In this document: in pieces, positions 1 to 5,796 of the stretch
Layout: the number at the start of each line of letters is the position of its first letter
Position numbering within the stretch: position 1 is the first letter of the stretch
NCBI RefSeq assembly: GCF_937936435.1
Contig: NZ_CALDDG010000080.1
Location: 1-7,188 of the forward strand
Direction: 5' to 3'
DNA from: an uncultured Sulfuricurvum sp.
GTDB lineage: Bacteria; Campylobacterota; Campylobacteria; Campylobacterales; Sulfurimonadaceae
Length of the DNA stretch: 7,188 bases
Program-made: the position numbers and the translations under genes
The notes under the pieces: generated by a model
Databases searched by the model: none
Told to the model about the DNA's origin: nothing
Seen by the model: only the letters and a program-made list of their open reading frames with translations

Positions 1-467
1 GGATTCGTATCATCGGGAGTTCCTTCCCCTTCGTCGCTTTCACGATAGAGTGCGTGGTAAACTTCTTCGACACTTTTGTCGCGAAATGACTCGAGGATGA
101 TTGCGTCGTCATCCGCATTCCCGACCCGTTGAAAATCGCTTAAGAGCAATCCCAGTACGATGTCGCAGCTTCGGTTCCATGTCGGTTTGTCGCGCCCCTT
201 CATCCGAAAAGGGTGTTTGAGCAAAATATGCAGCAGGACATGGGCGTACAGATATTTGAGCTTGTTGTTATCGATCCCCCCCGCTTTTGAGACGTCGATA
301 CGGATACTGATACCGTCCGTTTCGAACAGCATATGGGGATTTGTCTGATATTTATGGGGAATAGAGAGGGCCAATACGCTCAAAAACGGGTGATCAAACA
401 GAAATTGAACCCGTATTTTCTCGATTGCTTCATCAAAAGACGGCTCTTGCACGTTAGAACTCTCCAT
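1..467 (-). CDS. DUF2201/VWA-type putative metallopeptidase partner of MoxR ATPase (partial, 3' end outside window)
   Basis: About 155 N-terminal residues are present; the gene continues past the left edge. The fragment resembles the N-terminal putative-metallopeptidase domain of DUF2201 proteins (COG3864), whose C-terminal half is a VWA-like domain. The recognisable block, about residues 75-105, is a helix with three spaced histidines (AHVLLHILLKHPF), followed by TWNRSCDIVLGLLL, matching the family's HExxHxxxxH and W-N-x-x-x-D pattern. The glutamate expected after the first histidine is valine here (codon GTC), so classical zinc-peptidase activity is doubtful. The gene lies 26 bases after the MoxR ATPase stop, the usual arrangement for MoxR-VWA pairs that act together on metalloenzyme targets. 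Start choice: ATG at 467 has no clear ribosome site, while the in-frame GTG at 452 has GGAG nine bases upstream (462-465), so the true start may be 452. The VWA part cannot be seen. Confidence 0.72.
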   Translation of the reverse strand, partial: MESSNVQEPSFDEAIEKIRVQFLFDHPFLSVLALSIPHKYQTNPHMLFETDGISIRIDVSKAGGIDNNKLKYLYAHVLLHILLKHPFRMKGRDKPTWNRSCDIVLGLLLSDFQRVGNADDDAIILESFRDKSVEEVYHALYRESDEGEGTPDDTN

Positions 468-493
468 GATCGGTACGGCCAGAGCCCGAAGCG

Positions 494-1507
494 TTAGAGG
501 ATATAGTCGCCATAGCGCTCGATCCATGCATCAAATTCGGAGTATTCGGCCACTGCAGCGTCTTTAACGATGACGTCTTTAATCAGCATCACGCCAAATT
601 CGGTCGGGAGTACCTGAGCAAATCCGAACAGGTGTTTCGTCGATTCTTCTCCTCCGCGGTAAAGTTCGACCATGGCAGAAACCAGTGCATAAAGCAATGC
701 CGGTTCGCTTTTGTCGATTTCAGGATAATTTCCGTTATAGATTTCTTCAACATTCGGAAGTTTTTCATATACCTTCACGTAAGAGAGAAATTCGATACCG
801 GCACCGTATCCGATCAAACCGTATACAATCGGTGCGATGGATGCGACGTTATCGTTTTTCTTTAGAATGGATGAAAGCATATGATAGCTTCTCGGTGTTG
901 CAAAAGCGGGATTCGAATCGTCATCGCTGACAGGCTCGGAAGTGAGCAGATCGGGACGGAAACTCAAAAACCCGATGATGAACGGATGCAGCCCTTCTCG
1001 AATCGCAAAGAGCTTAAAATCTTCGAAACGCGCTTCGACATTCAGATGCACCATCCGGTTTGCAAGCGGTGTAGGCAGACGGAAAACGACACCCCGGTCG
1101 CTAATCCGGTTTCCGGCACAAATGATCCGCCATCCGCTCGGCAGAGCATACTCTCCCATTTTACGGTTAAGGACTAGCTGATAAATCGCTGCCTGCACGG
1201 ATGGAGGGGCAGAATTTAATTCGTCCAGAAACAAGATACCGCTCGATTCGGGATCTTTCGGAAAAAAGACGGGGCTCATCCAAACGGTCTGCTCTTCCCG
1301 AATAGCCGGTACGCCGCGTAAATCGACAGGGTCCATTTGCGAAAGACGCACATCGATCAGTTCCAGATTGTGTTTTGCCGCAATGTCGGCAACGATATAC
1401 GATTTTCCGATTCCGGGGCTTCCATGGATAAAAACGGGTATATCGGCTGCGATCAGCGTGTCGAGGTGTTGATACAGTTCGGTTGTTGTAATCGATGGAC
1501 TCTTCAC
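494..1507 (-). CDS. MoxR-family AAA+ ATPase (NorQ/CbbQ-like chaperone)
   Basis: A cytoplasmic ATPase of about 337 residues. Numbered from the GTG start, Walker A is GSPGIGKS at 29-36, Walker B is ILFLDE at 91-96, the sensor-1 asparagine lies in ICAGNR (N133), and the arginine finger lies in LANR (R151). The segment around 98-118 (NSAPPSVQAAIYQLVLNRKM) is typical of the MoxR/AAA_5 group. Members of this group pair with a VWA protein and use ATP to insert cofactors into, or activate, metalloenzymes (NorQ-NorD, CbbQ-CbbO, RavA-ViaA). A DUF2201 partner follows directly here, and a NifQ-like gene precedes it. Start choice: an ATG at 1540 would give 11 more residues inside the upstream gene, but GTG at 1507 overlaps the upstream TGA as GTGA and has GAGG seven bases before it, so it is preferred and implies translational coupling. 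The substrate is unknown; a molybdenum enzyme is inferred from the neighbour only. Confidence 0.9.
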   Translation of the reverse strand: MKSPSITTTELYQHLDTLIAADIPVFIHGSPGIGKSYIVADIAAKHNLELIDVRLSQMDPVDLRGVPAIREEQTVWMSPVFFPKDPESSGILFLDELNSAPPSVQAAIYQLVLNRKMGEYALPSGWRIICAGNRISDRGVVFRLPTPLANRMVHLNVEARFEDFKLFAIREGLHPFIIGFLSFRPDLLTSEPVSDDDSNPAFATPRSYHMLSSILKKNDNVASIAPIVYGLIGYGAGIEFLSYVKVYEKLPNVEEIYNGNYPEIDKSEPALLYALVSAMVELYRGGEESTKHLFGFAQVLPTEFGVMLIKDVIVKDAAVAEYSEFDAWIERYGDYIL

Positions 1508-1833
1508 GCGCTCGCCTCGGCTATGATGCAGGTGAAACAATGTTCTTGGTCATCGCAGCTGACGCATGCCGGAGCCACTTTGCCGATGGAATCGTAAAGA
1601 AATTTTTTCCAAAGTTTATCTTTAGGTTTGATGCGTGCGAGGCCGGGGAAATGTTCGCTCATAAATGCACCCATTTGAATCCGATTTTTAAATCCGAGAT
1701 CTTGATACAGATGGTTCATTTCCAACGATTTTTTGGCAATCATCGGCGCTATCTCATAGCGTGCTTTATCATCTATCGCATATTTTTTGAGAAAGTTCTC
1801 AATCTCGCGGCACATTAGGTCATGTTCGCTCAT
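1504..1833 (-). CDS. nifQ: NifQ-like molybdenum-cofactor delivery protein, short form
   Basis: A 109-residue protein that I recognise as NifQ-like from residues 40-100: NHLYQDLGFKNR at 40-51, EHFPGL at 60-65, LWKKFLY at 74-80, then a C-terminal Cys cluster ending CF. NifQ carries a molybdenum-iron-sulfur species that donates Mo to FeMo-cofactor assembly on NifEN/NifH. Classical NifQ is considerably longer (about 170-200 residues from memory) and has the motif C-x4-C-x2-C-x5-C. Here the cysteines are C90, C93, C99 and C102, giving C-x2-C-x5-C-x2-C: the usual first Cys position is K85, and an extra Cys follows the last. The N-terminal part of classical NifQ is missing. The gene is first in a leftward operon with the MoxR ATPase and DUF2201 genes. 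Its ATG is preceded by a strong AGGAGG. Family assignment is fairly sure; activity of the short form is not. Confidence 0.8.
   Translation of the reverse strand: MSEHDLMCREIENFLKKYAIDDKARYEIAPMIAKKSLEMNHLYQDLGFKNRIQMGAFMSEHFPGLARIKPKDKLWKKFLYDSIGKVAPACVSCDDQEHCFTCIIAEASA
1515..1518 (-). promoter_or_regulatory. Ribosome binding site deciding the GTG start of the MoxR ATPase
   Basis: GAGG on the minus strand lies seven bases before GTG at 1507, inside the last codons of the NifQ-like gene. Together with the GTGA stop-start overlap it favours this start over the upstream ATG at 1540. Confidence 0.6.
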
Positions 1834-1838
1834 AGCAT

Positions 1839-1844
1839 CCTCCT
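1839..1844 (-). promoter_or_regulatory. Strong ribosome binding site of the NifQ-like gene
   Basis: A perfect AGGAGG lies five bases before the ATG at 1833. It supports this start for the NifQ-like gene and marks the 5' end of the leftward operon. Confidence 0.75.
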
Positions 1845-1907
1845 AATCTAATACTTGACTAGAAAATGCAATTTCTATTCTTATTAATCGGATACGAATA
1901 TGGCTAA

Positions 1908-1930
1908 ATATGATTAAAAATTAATCATAT
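1908..1930. promoter_or_regulatory. Perfect palindrome in the divergent intergenic region (candidate operator)
   Basis: Two perfect 10-base inverted arms, ATATGATTAA at 1908-1917 and TTAATCATAT at 1921-1930, flank an AAA spacer. The centre at 1919 is about 86 bases from the leftward start (1833) and 91 from the rightward start (2010), so it sits almost exactly in the middle of the 176-base divergent region. This placement suggests one dimeric regulator serving both directions. It does not match a regulator box that I can name; the arms are AT-rich, and a chance or structural origin cannot be excluded. Confidence 0.5.
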
Positions 1931-1964
1931 ACGCAGAAGCCCGATACGGCAAAAACGTAGAAAT

Positions 1965-1992
1965 ACCTGTTATATTTACGTATATTACAGGT
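1965..1992. promoter_or_regulatory. Imperfect inverted repeat overlapping the likely promoter of the CACHE protein gene
   Basis: The arms ACCTGTTATAT (1965-1975) and ATATTACAGGT (1982-1992) are inverted copies with one mismatch and a six-base spacer. The left arm contains an extended -10-like element (TG at 1968-1969, TATATT at 1971-1976), which would put the transcript start near 1983. The right arm runs into the purine-rich ribosome site at 1989-1996. It could be an operator covering the promoter or, if transcription starts further upstream, a hairpin next to the ribosome site. The GTTATAT half resembles molybdate-regulator (ModE) half-sites, but this is only a visual similarity. Confidence 0.45.
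1968..1976 (+). promoter_or_regulatory. Candidate extended -10 promoter element
   Basis: TG, one base, then TATATT forms an extended -10 hexamer 34 bases before the ATG at 2010. No good -35 is seen 17 bases further upstream, which is common for Campylobacterota housekeeping promoters. The evidence is motif match and position only. Confidence 0.35.
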
Positions 1993-2009
1993 GAGGTTAA
2001 CAAGTCATA

Positions 2010-3902
2010 ATGAACGACTCTCAATTATTAGAACTTTTCCCGTTTATACGCAACAGTGTAGAACTTTTCGACAATCAGAACCGTTTTTTAAAAAAAATTA
2101 TTTTGACCGGAAAAATTTCCGCTCTGGAAAAAGCGGCCAACCTTTTCTCATTTACCGAAAAAACTATCGAAACGTTTACGGATCTGAAAGATGAACTAAT
2201 CCCTTTACTGATTCAGGAAAATGTCAAAAAACATACCGAAGAGCTCCATTCAAAAGCTCAAATCAGCATTGATATTCTGATTCGGAACCTTTTTGAACGT
2301 ACCGCCGATGTCGGTTTTTTGGCTACGGACAACGTTATTATCGAGTTTTTACGGGGTGACAAATCCGCCGAGATGTTGAAAAAACGGCTTGTCGAATATA
2401 CTCTCAAATACAGCGTTTATCATGAAATCATTATTGCCGATACACAAGGCAGGGTTGCATTGAATATTAACAGCGGTAACGTCATCAGTGATACGGCTCA
2501 CGATCCGATCATCGAAGAAGCGCTGGCAACTGACGGTTATATAGAGCGATACGCCTACAGCCCTCTTTTTTCATCTCAAAACAAGTCGCTGATGTTTGCG
2601 CAGCGAATCGTTGAGAACCATCAGCCTATGGGAGTATTGATACTCTGTTTTCGGTTTGAAGATGAGATGGAACGTATTTTTTCCTCTTTGCTTAGCCCTT
2701 CGGAACACGTCTATATTACCGACGGAAAGCAAATTATCGCCACTTCCGAGAGTTCGGTCGGTGCAATCAAAAAACCTAAAAAAAGCAATGATAAAATCAC
2801 TTTTGAAAACGGCAATCTTTATGTAAGCGCTTCTACAAAAGGGTATGAAGGGTATTTCGGAACACCGTCGTGGAAAAGCGTTTCATATATCAACGCACGA
2901 AAATCTTCCCAGAAGCCTCCAGTCGAAGATACGATAGGGGTAAAATGCACACTGGATGATAACATCAAATCGATTATCCGAAAAGCCGACGACGTTATCG
3001 AAGATTTGAGTGACGTAATCATTAACGGTGAATTGATCGCCTCCAAAGAGCAGGTATATGTACTCACGCCTGTCCTCGATAATCTTCGTATCGTTAGTTC
3101 CGCCATCCTCACCACCATCAAAGAGACCGTCAATAATCTCGAAAACACGATTATGGAAGGATTGATTTATGATGCCCAATCCGCTGCAAAACTGGCAATA
3201 GAGATTATGGACCGGAATCTTTACGAAAGAGCTAACGACTGCCGCTGGTGGGCCATGACTCCCTTATTCGAACAAGAACTCGGCGACGCTACCTCCGATA
3301 CCAAACGGATGAACGATGTTCTCTCTTACATCAACAATCTTTACACGGTTTACACCAATCTTTTTATCTACAACCGTGATGCGACTATCGTAGCATCTTC
3401 AAACGATCAAAGTATCATAGGGAATAAAATTTCAGGTGATTACATATCCCGAACACTCAGCAACCAAATCGGACAAAACTATTTTGTCAGCGCATTTGAA
3501 CCGACTCCGTATTACCAAAATGAAGCCACTTATATCTACAGCGCGACAATACGCCAGAATGAAAAGATTGTCGGCGGGATCGGGATCGTATTTGATTCAT
3601 ACCCGCAATTTCAGGCTATGCTTCAGGACAGCTTCCCCGCTGGAAAAAAAGGGTTCTCATGTTTTGTAGATCGTAAAGGATACGTCATTTCAACTACCCA
3701 TCCGAGTATCCGTCCAATGGAACAGATGGAACTTGATGAAGTTATTTTACGCTATAACGATCGGCAATCAACCCACCGTTTTCTCATCTATGAAGGGAAA
3801 AAGTATCTTGTCGGTATCGCTTTGTCATACGGTTATCGGGAGTATAAACTGCAAGATAATTACAAAAATGACATTTTATCGCTCACTTTTATCGAGTATT
3901 GA
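2010..3902 (+). CDS. Soluble sensor protein with two tandem double-CACHE-like units, no output domain
   Basis: A 630-residue protein with no signal peptide and no membrane-length hydrophobic segment, so probably cytoplasmic. It is built as a duplication. Unit 1 is a helix at about 75-110 (RNLFERTADVGFLATD) followed by CACHE/PAS-like beta-alpha segments at about 125-300. Unit 2 repeats this with a helix at about 385-420 (DRNLYERANDCRWWAMT) and a sensor fold at about 440-605. A mostly helical linker at about 310-385 joins them and may be a coiled coil. CACHE domains usually bind small ligands in the periplasmic part of chemoreceptors or kinases; here no methyl-accepting, kinase, GGDEF or CheW-like domain follows. 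The chain ends at TGA shortly after the second sensor unit, three bases before a converging gene. Start choice: ATG 2010 follows an in-frame TAA; its purine-rich site (AGGTGAGG, 1989-1996) is a rather distant 13 bases away. Ligand and partner are unknown. Confidence 0.75.
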   Translation: MNDSQLLELFPFIRNSVELFDNQNRFLKKIILTGKISALEKAANLFSFTEKTIETFTDLKDELIPLLIQENVKKHTEELHSKAQISIDILIRNLFERTADVGFLATDNVIIEFLRGDKSAEMLKKRLVEYTLKYSVYHEIIIADTQGRVALNINSGNVISDTAHDPIIEEALATDGYIERYAYSPLFSSQNKSLMFAQRIVENHQPMGVLILCFRFEDEMERIFSSLLSPSEHVYITDGKQIIATSESSVGAIKKPKKSNDKITFENGNLYVSASTKGYEGYFGTPSWKSVSYINARKSSQKPPVEDTIGVKCTLDDNIKSIIRKADDVIEDLSDVIINGELIASKEQVYVLTPVLDNLRIVSSAILTTIKETVNNLENTIMEGLIYDAQSAAKLAIEIMDRNLYERANDCRWWAMTPLFEQELGDATSDTKRMNDVLSYINNLYTVYTNLFIYNRDATIVASSNDQSIIGNKISGDYISRTLSNQIGQNYFVSAFEPTPYYQNEATYIYSATIRQNEKIVGGIGIVFDSYPQFQAMLQDSFPAGKKGFSCFVDRKGYVISTTHPSIRPMEQMELDEVILRYNDRQSTHRFLIYEGKKYLVGIALSYGYREYKLQDNYKNDILSLTFIEY

Positions 3903-3905
3903 GCC

Positions 3906-5135
3906 TTACATTTCGATTTCGACCATTTTTCCCATGGCGATTTCGGCTATCTCTCGTCCAAATGCGACGCACTCTTCAAGTTCCTCTTCGGTAGGGATCA
4001 GTTTGACCTTCATCGGAGAAAGCGGAACCCGAAATTTCAAGCCTCGCAGACGGTCATGCAGCATTTCGGGAGCTTCTCCCGTCCATCCGTAGGAGCCGAA
4101 CGTCGCTCCGATTTTTCCGTTGCTTTCCAGATACGACATACACGAGAGCAAATCCCACGCCGGTTTAACGGCATCTCCGTTAATGGTTGGCGAACCGACA
4201 AGAACCGCGTCCGATTCTTCGAGAAGATCGATCATGTTGTTCTCATCCAAAGATGCAAGATCGTACATGCTGGCACGTATCCCCTCGACGGCATCTGCAC
4301 CTTGCATCATTTTTTCCGCCATTTTATGGGTGTTGTCATAACTGGAGATGTAAAACACCGAAAGCATCTTCGTTCCGAATTCGTTTTTTCGGAATTTAGC
4401 TTCGGAACTCCATTGGGCATATTTGGCGATATACCCTTGCGGATTCGAACGTAATATCGGACCGTGAAGCGGCGCGATCAGATCAATATCGAACCGTGCA
4501 TAGAGTTTTAATGCATTCAAGACATGCTGTTTGAACGGCCGCATGATATGGTCGTAATAATATTGGAAAGCATACGAAAAATCGCCGACCGCATCGTCAA
4601 AAAGACGCTCGTCATAGTAATGGCTTCCGAATACATCCCCGCTGAAAAGGAGTTTTTCTTCATGCAAATAACTGCTCATCGTATCGGGCCAATGCAAAAA
4701 AGGGGTCATTAAAAACTCGATCGTCTTATCACCGAGTGAGATTTTTTTGCCCGTGGTTGCAATCTCATACGGAATATCCGTTCGAATGATGCCCTTGAGC
4801 ATCATGACGGCACGGCCCGAGATAATCAACTTCGCTTCGGGAGCACGGCTCATGAGTTCGATCAATGCCCCCGAATGGTCGGGTTCGAGATGGTGTAAAA
4901 CGATATAGCGGATTTCACTGTAGTCGCATACCCGTTCCAAACGGGCAAAAAAATCGTCCGAAAACTCTTTCTTGACGGTATCCATTACCGCTACACCTTC
5001 GCTTCCGCGAACCACATAGCTGTTATATGAACTTCCGTTCGCCGTCTTCATAATAATATCGAAAGTACGGATTTTTGGATCAAATGCCCCCGTAAAATAG
5101 ACGTCGGGTTTAATAGTGAGAATGTCTGGAATCAT
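3906..5135 (-). CDS. fprA: A-type flavodiiron protein (FprA family O2/NO reductase)
   Basis: A 409-residue cytoplasmic enzyme with the two family domains. The N-terminal metallo-beta-lactamase-like domain, about 1-250, holds all expected diiron ligands: H82, E84, D86 and H87 in HLEPDH, H148 in LHWPD, D167 in SGDVFG, and H224 in PLHGP. The C-terminal flavodoxin domain begins near 257; its FMN phosphate loop is YISSYDNTHKMA at 262-273, followed by GSPTINGD and FGSYGWTGEAPEML. Such proteins reduce O2 to water or NO to N2O with electrons from rubredoxin or another small carrier. The gene follows the [2Fe-2S] ferredoxin gene by eight bases, with AGGA six bases before the ATG, so that ferredoxin is a likely electron donor. 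A nif-regulated FprA that interacts with a [2Fe-2S] ferredoxin is known in Rhodobacter capsulatus; a protective role near nitrogenase is inferred. Length and motifs look intact. Confidence 0.93.
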   Translation of the reverse strand: MIPDILTIKPDVYFTGAFDPKIRTFDIIMKTANGSSYNSYVVRGSEGVAVMDTVKKEFSDDFFARLERVCDYSEIRYIVLHHLEPDHSGALIELMSRAPEAKLIISGRAVMMLKGIIRTDIPYEIATTGKKISLGDKTIEFLMTPFLHWPDTMSSYLHEEKLLFSGDVFGSHYYDERLFDDAVGDFSYAFQYYYDHIMRPFKQHVLNALKLYARFDIDLIAPLHGPILRSNPQGYIAKYAQWSSEAKFRKNEFGTKMLSVFYISSYDNTHKMAEKMMQGADAVEGIRASMYDLASLDENNMIDLLEESDAVLVGSPTINGDAVKPAWDLLSCMSYLESNGKIGATFGSYGWTGEAPEMLHDRLRGLKFRVPLSPMKVKLIPTEEELEECVAFGREIAEIAMGKMVEIEM

Positions 5136-5143
5136 TAAGTGTC

Positions 5144-5434
5144 CTAAATATATTCGATAACAATATTTCCGTCTTTATCGGTAACGGAGCATTGGCACAT
5201 AAATCGGACGTCGCTCTCGCGAGAATCGATCATTTGAAGAAGCTTTTCCTCTTTCTCATTCAGGGCAGAGAGATATTCCATCCCCTCCAACACTCTGGCG
5301 ATACACGTGCCGCAATCGCCGACTCTGCAGCCAAAAATCATCGAAGCACCGCTTTTTTCCGCAAGGGAACGCATGGTTGTTCCGACCGGAACATTAATCT
5401 TAATATTGTCGTTTTTGAGAAATACCGTTGCCAT
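5144..5434 (-). CDS. [2Fe-2S] ferredoxin, plant/FeSII-like fold
   Basis: A 96-residue electron carrier. The cluster ligands are C36, C41 and C44 (CRVGDCGTC) and C80 in RFMCQC; C82 is an additional cysteine two residues later. The spacing C-x4-C-x2-C with a distant fourth Cys defines a [2Fe-2S] ferredoxin of the beta-grasp fold. The middle segment EGMEYLSALNEKEEKLL matches the ferredoxins found in nif regions and the FeSII (Shethna) group, though FeSII itself is longer. AGGAGG lies eight bases before the ATG (5443-5448). The gene starts 44 bases after the 105-residue protein's stop and ends eight bases before the flavodiiron gene, which suggests that the two products act as a donor-acceptor pair. 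A role as electron carrier to nitrogenase, or to another member of the operon, is also possible. Confidence 0.9.
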   Translation of the reverse strand: MATVFLKNDNIKINVPVGTTMRSLAEKSGASMIFGCRVGDCGTCIARVLEGMEYLSALNEKEEKLLQMIDSRESDVRFMCQCSVTDKDGNIVIEYI

Positions 5435-5442
5435 CAGTCATC

Positions 5443-5448
5443 CCTCCT
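5443..5448 (-). promoter_or_regulatory. Strong ribosome binding site of the ferredoxin gene
   Basis: AGGAGG lies eight bases before the ATG at 5434, in the only sizeable gap (44 bases) of the leftward operon. No convincing sigma-70 or sigma-54 promoter is visible in that gap, so the ferredoxin is probably co-transcribed with the genes upstream. Confidence 0.7.
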
Positions 5449-5478
5449 TTGGTTAGAAAGGAAAATGCATTTAGTATT

Positions 5479-5796
5479 CTAATTGACCCGTAATTTTGTT
5501 CTTCCGACAAATAATCGGAGAAAATCGTATATATCGCTTAGAAAAAAAGCTCGGGTATCCTGATGTTCGAACCGTTGCAGCCATACTCGCTCTTTATTCT
5601 GCAAACCGCGACAGGGAATGACGAACTCATCGCGTGGCAAAAGCGGTTTAAGTATACCGCAGTCATTGATAGCGTTTACTACCGCTTCGAACAAATCGTC
5701 AAGCCGGTCGTCTTCATCGTAATGATACAATTTACCGTCCATTTTATAAAAACGGTAAATTCCAAGAATTTCGTTTGCTTTATCGATTTCATTCAT
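5479..5796 (-). CDS. Unrecognised 105-residue protein coupled to alanine dehydrogenase
   Basis: I do not recognise the family. The product is small, soluble-looking and without signal peptide or membrane segment, with an acidic stretch YHYDEDDRLDDLF near residues 24-36 and only two cysteines (C47 in AINDCGI and C62 in VIPCRGL), so no obvious metal-cluster motif. The C-terminal third (EHQDTRAFFLSDIYDFLRL) looks helical and ends in a basic tail. That it is a real gene is supported by the ATGA overlap with the end of ald (5793-5796), an AAGG eight bases before the ATG, and its position between ald and the ferredoxin gene in a tightly packed operon. A role as an accessory or regulatory partner of the neighbouring redox proteins is conceivable, but nothing in its sequence shows it. 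Confidence 0.75.
   Translation of the reverse strand: MNEIDKANEILGIYRFYKMDGKLYHYDEDDRLDDLFEAVVNAINDCGILKPLLPRDEFVIPCRGLQNKERVWLQRFEHQDTRAFFLSDIYDFLRLFVGRTKLRVN

Noticed and set aside
632..1181. Several plus-strand open frames of 77-98 codons
   Set aside because: They lie antisense to the MoxR ATPase, have no recognisable protein features, overlap one another and lack support from ribosome sites; they are shadows of the real gene.
1508..1540. Upstream ATG at 1540 as start of the MoxR ATPase
   Set aside because: It would add 11 residues unlike the family (MFHLHHSRGER) and overlap the NifQ-like gene by 37 bases; the GTG at 1507 has a good ribosome site and a classic 4-base overlap.
1855..1883. 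TTGACT at 1855-1860 as a -35 box of a rightward promoter
   Set aside because: No acceptable -10 lies 16-18 bases downstream, and it is far from the ATG at 2010.
1834..2009. Sigma-54 promoter or NifA upstream site
   Set aside because: No GG-N10-GC with TGGCAC/TTGC context and no TGT-N10-ACA was found on either strand; the TGT and ACA at 1968 and 1987 are 16 bases apart.
2819..3179. Minus-strand open frames inside the CACHE gene
   Set aside because: They are antisense to a long, domain-consistent coding region and show no family resemblance.
4056..4454. Plus-strand 132-codon frame opposite the flavodiiron gene
   Set aside because: The opposite strand encodes an intact flavodiiron protein with all ligands; this frame has a composition typical of antisense reading and no known motif.
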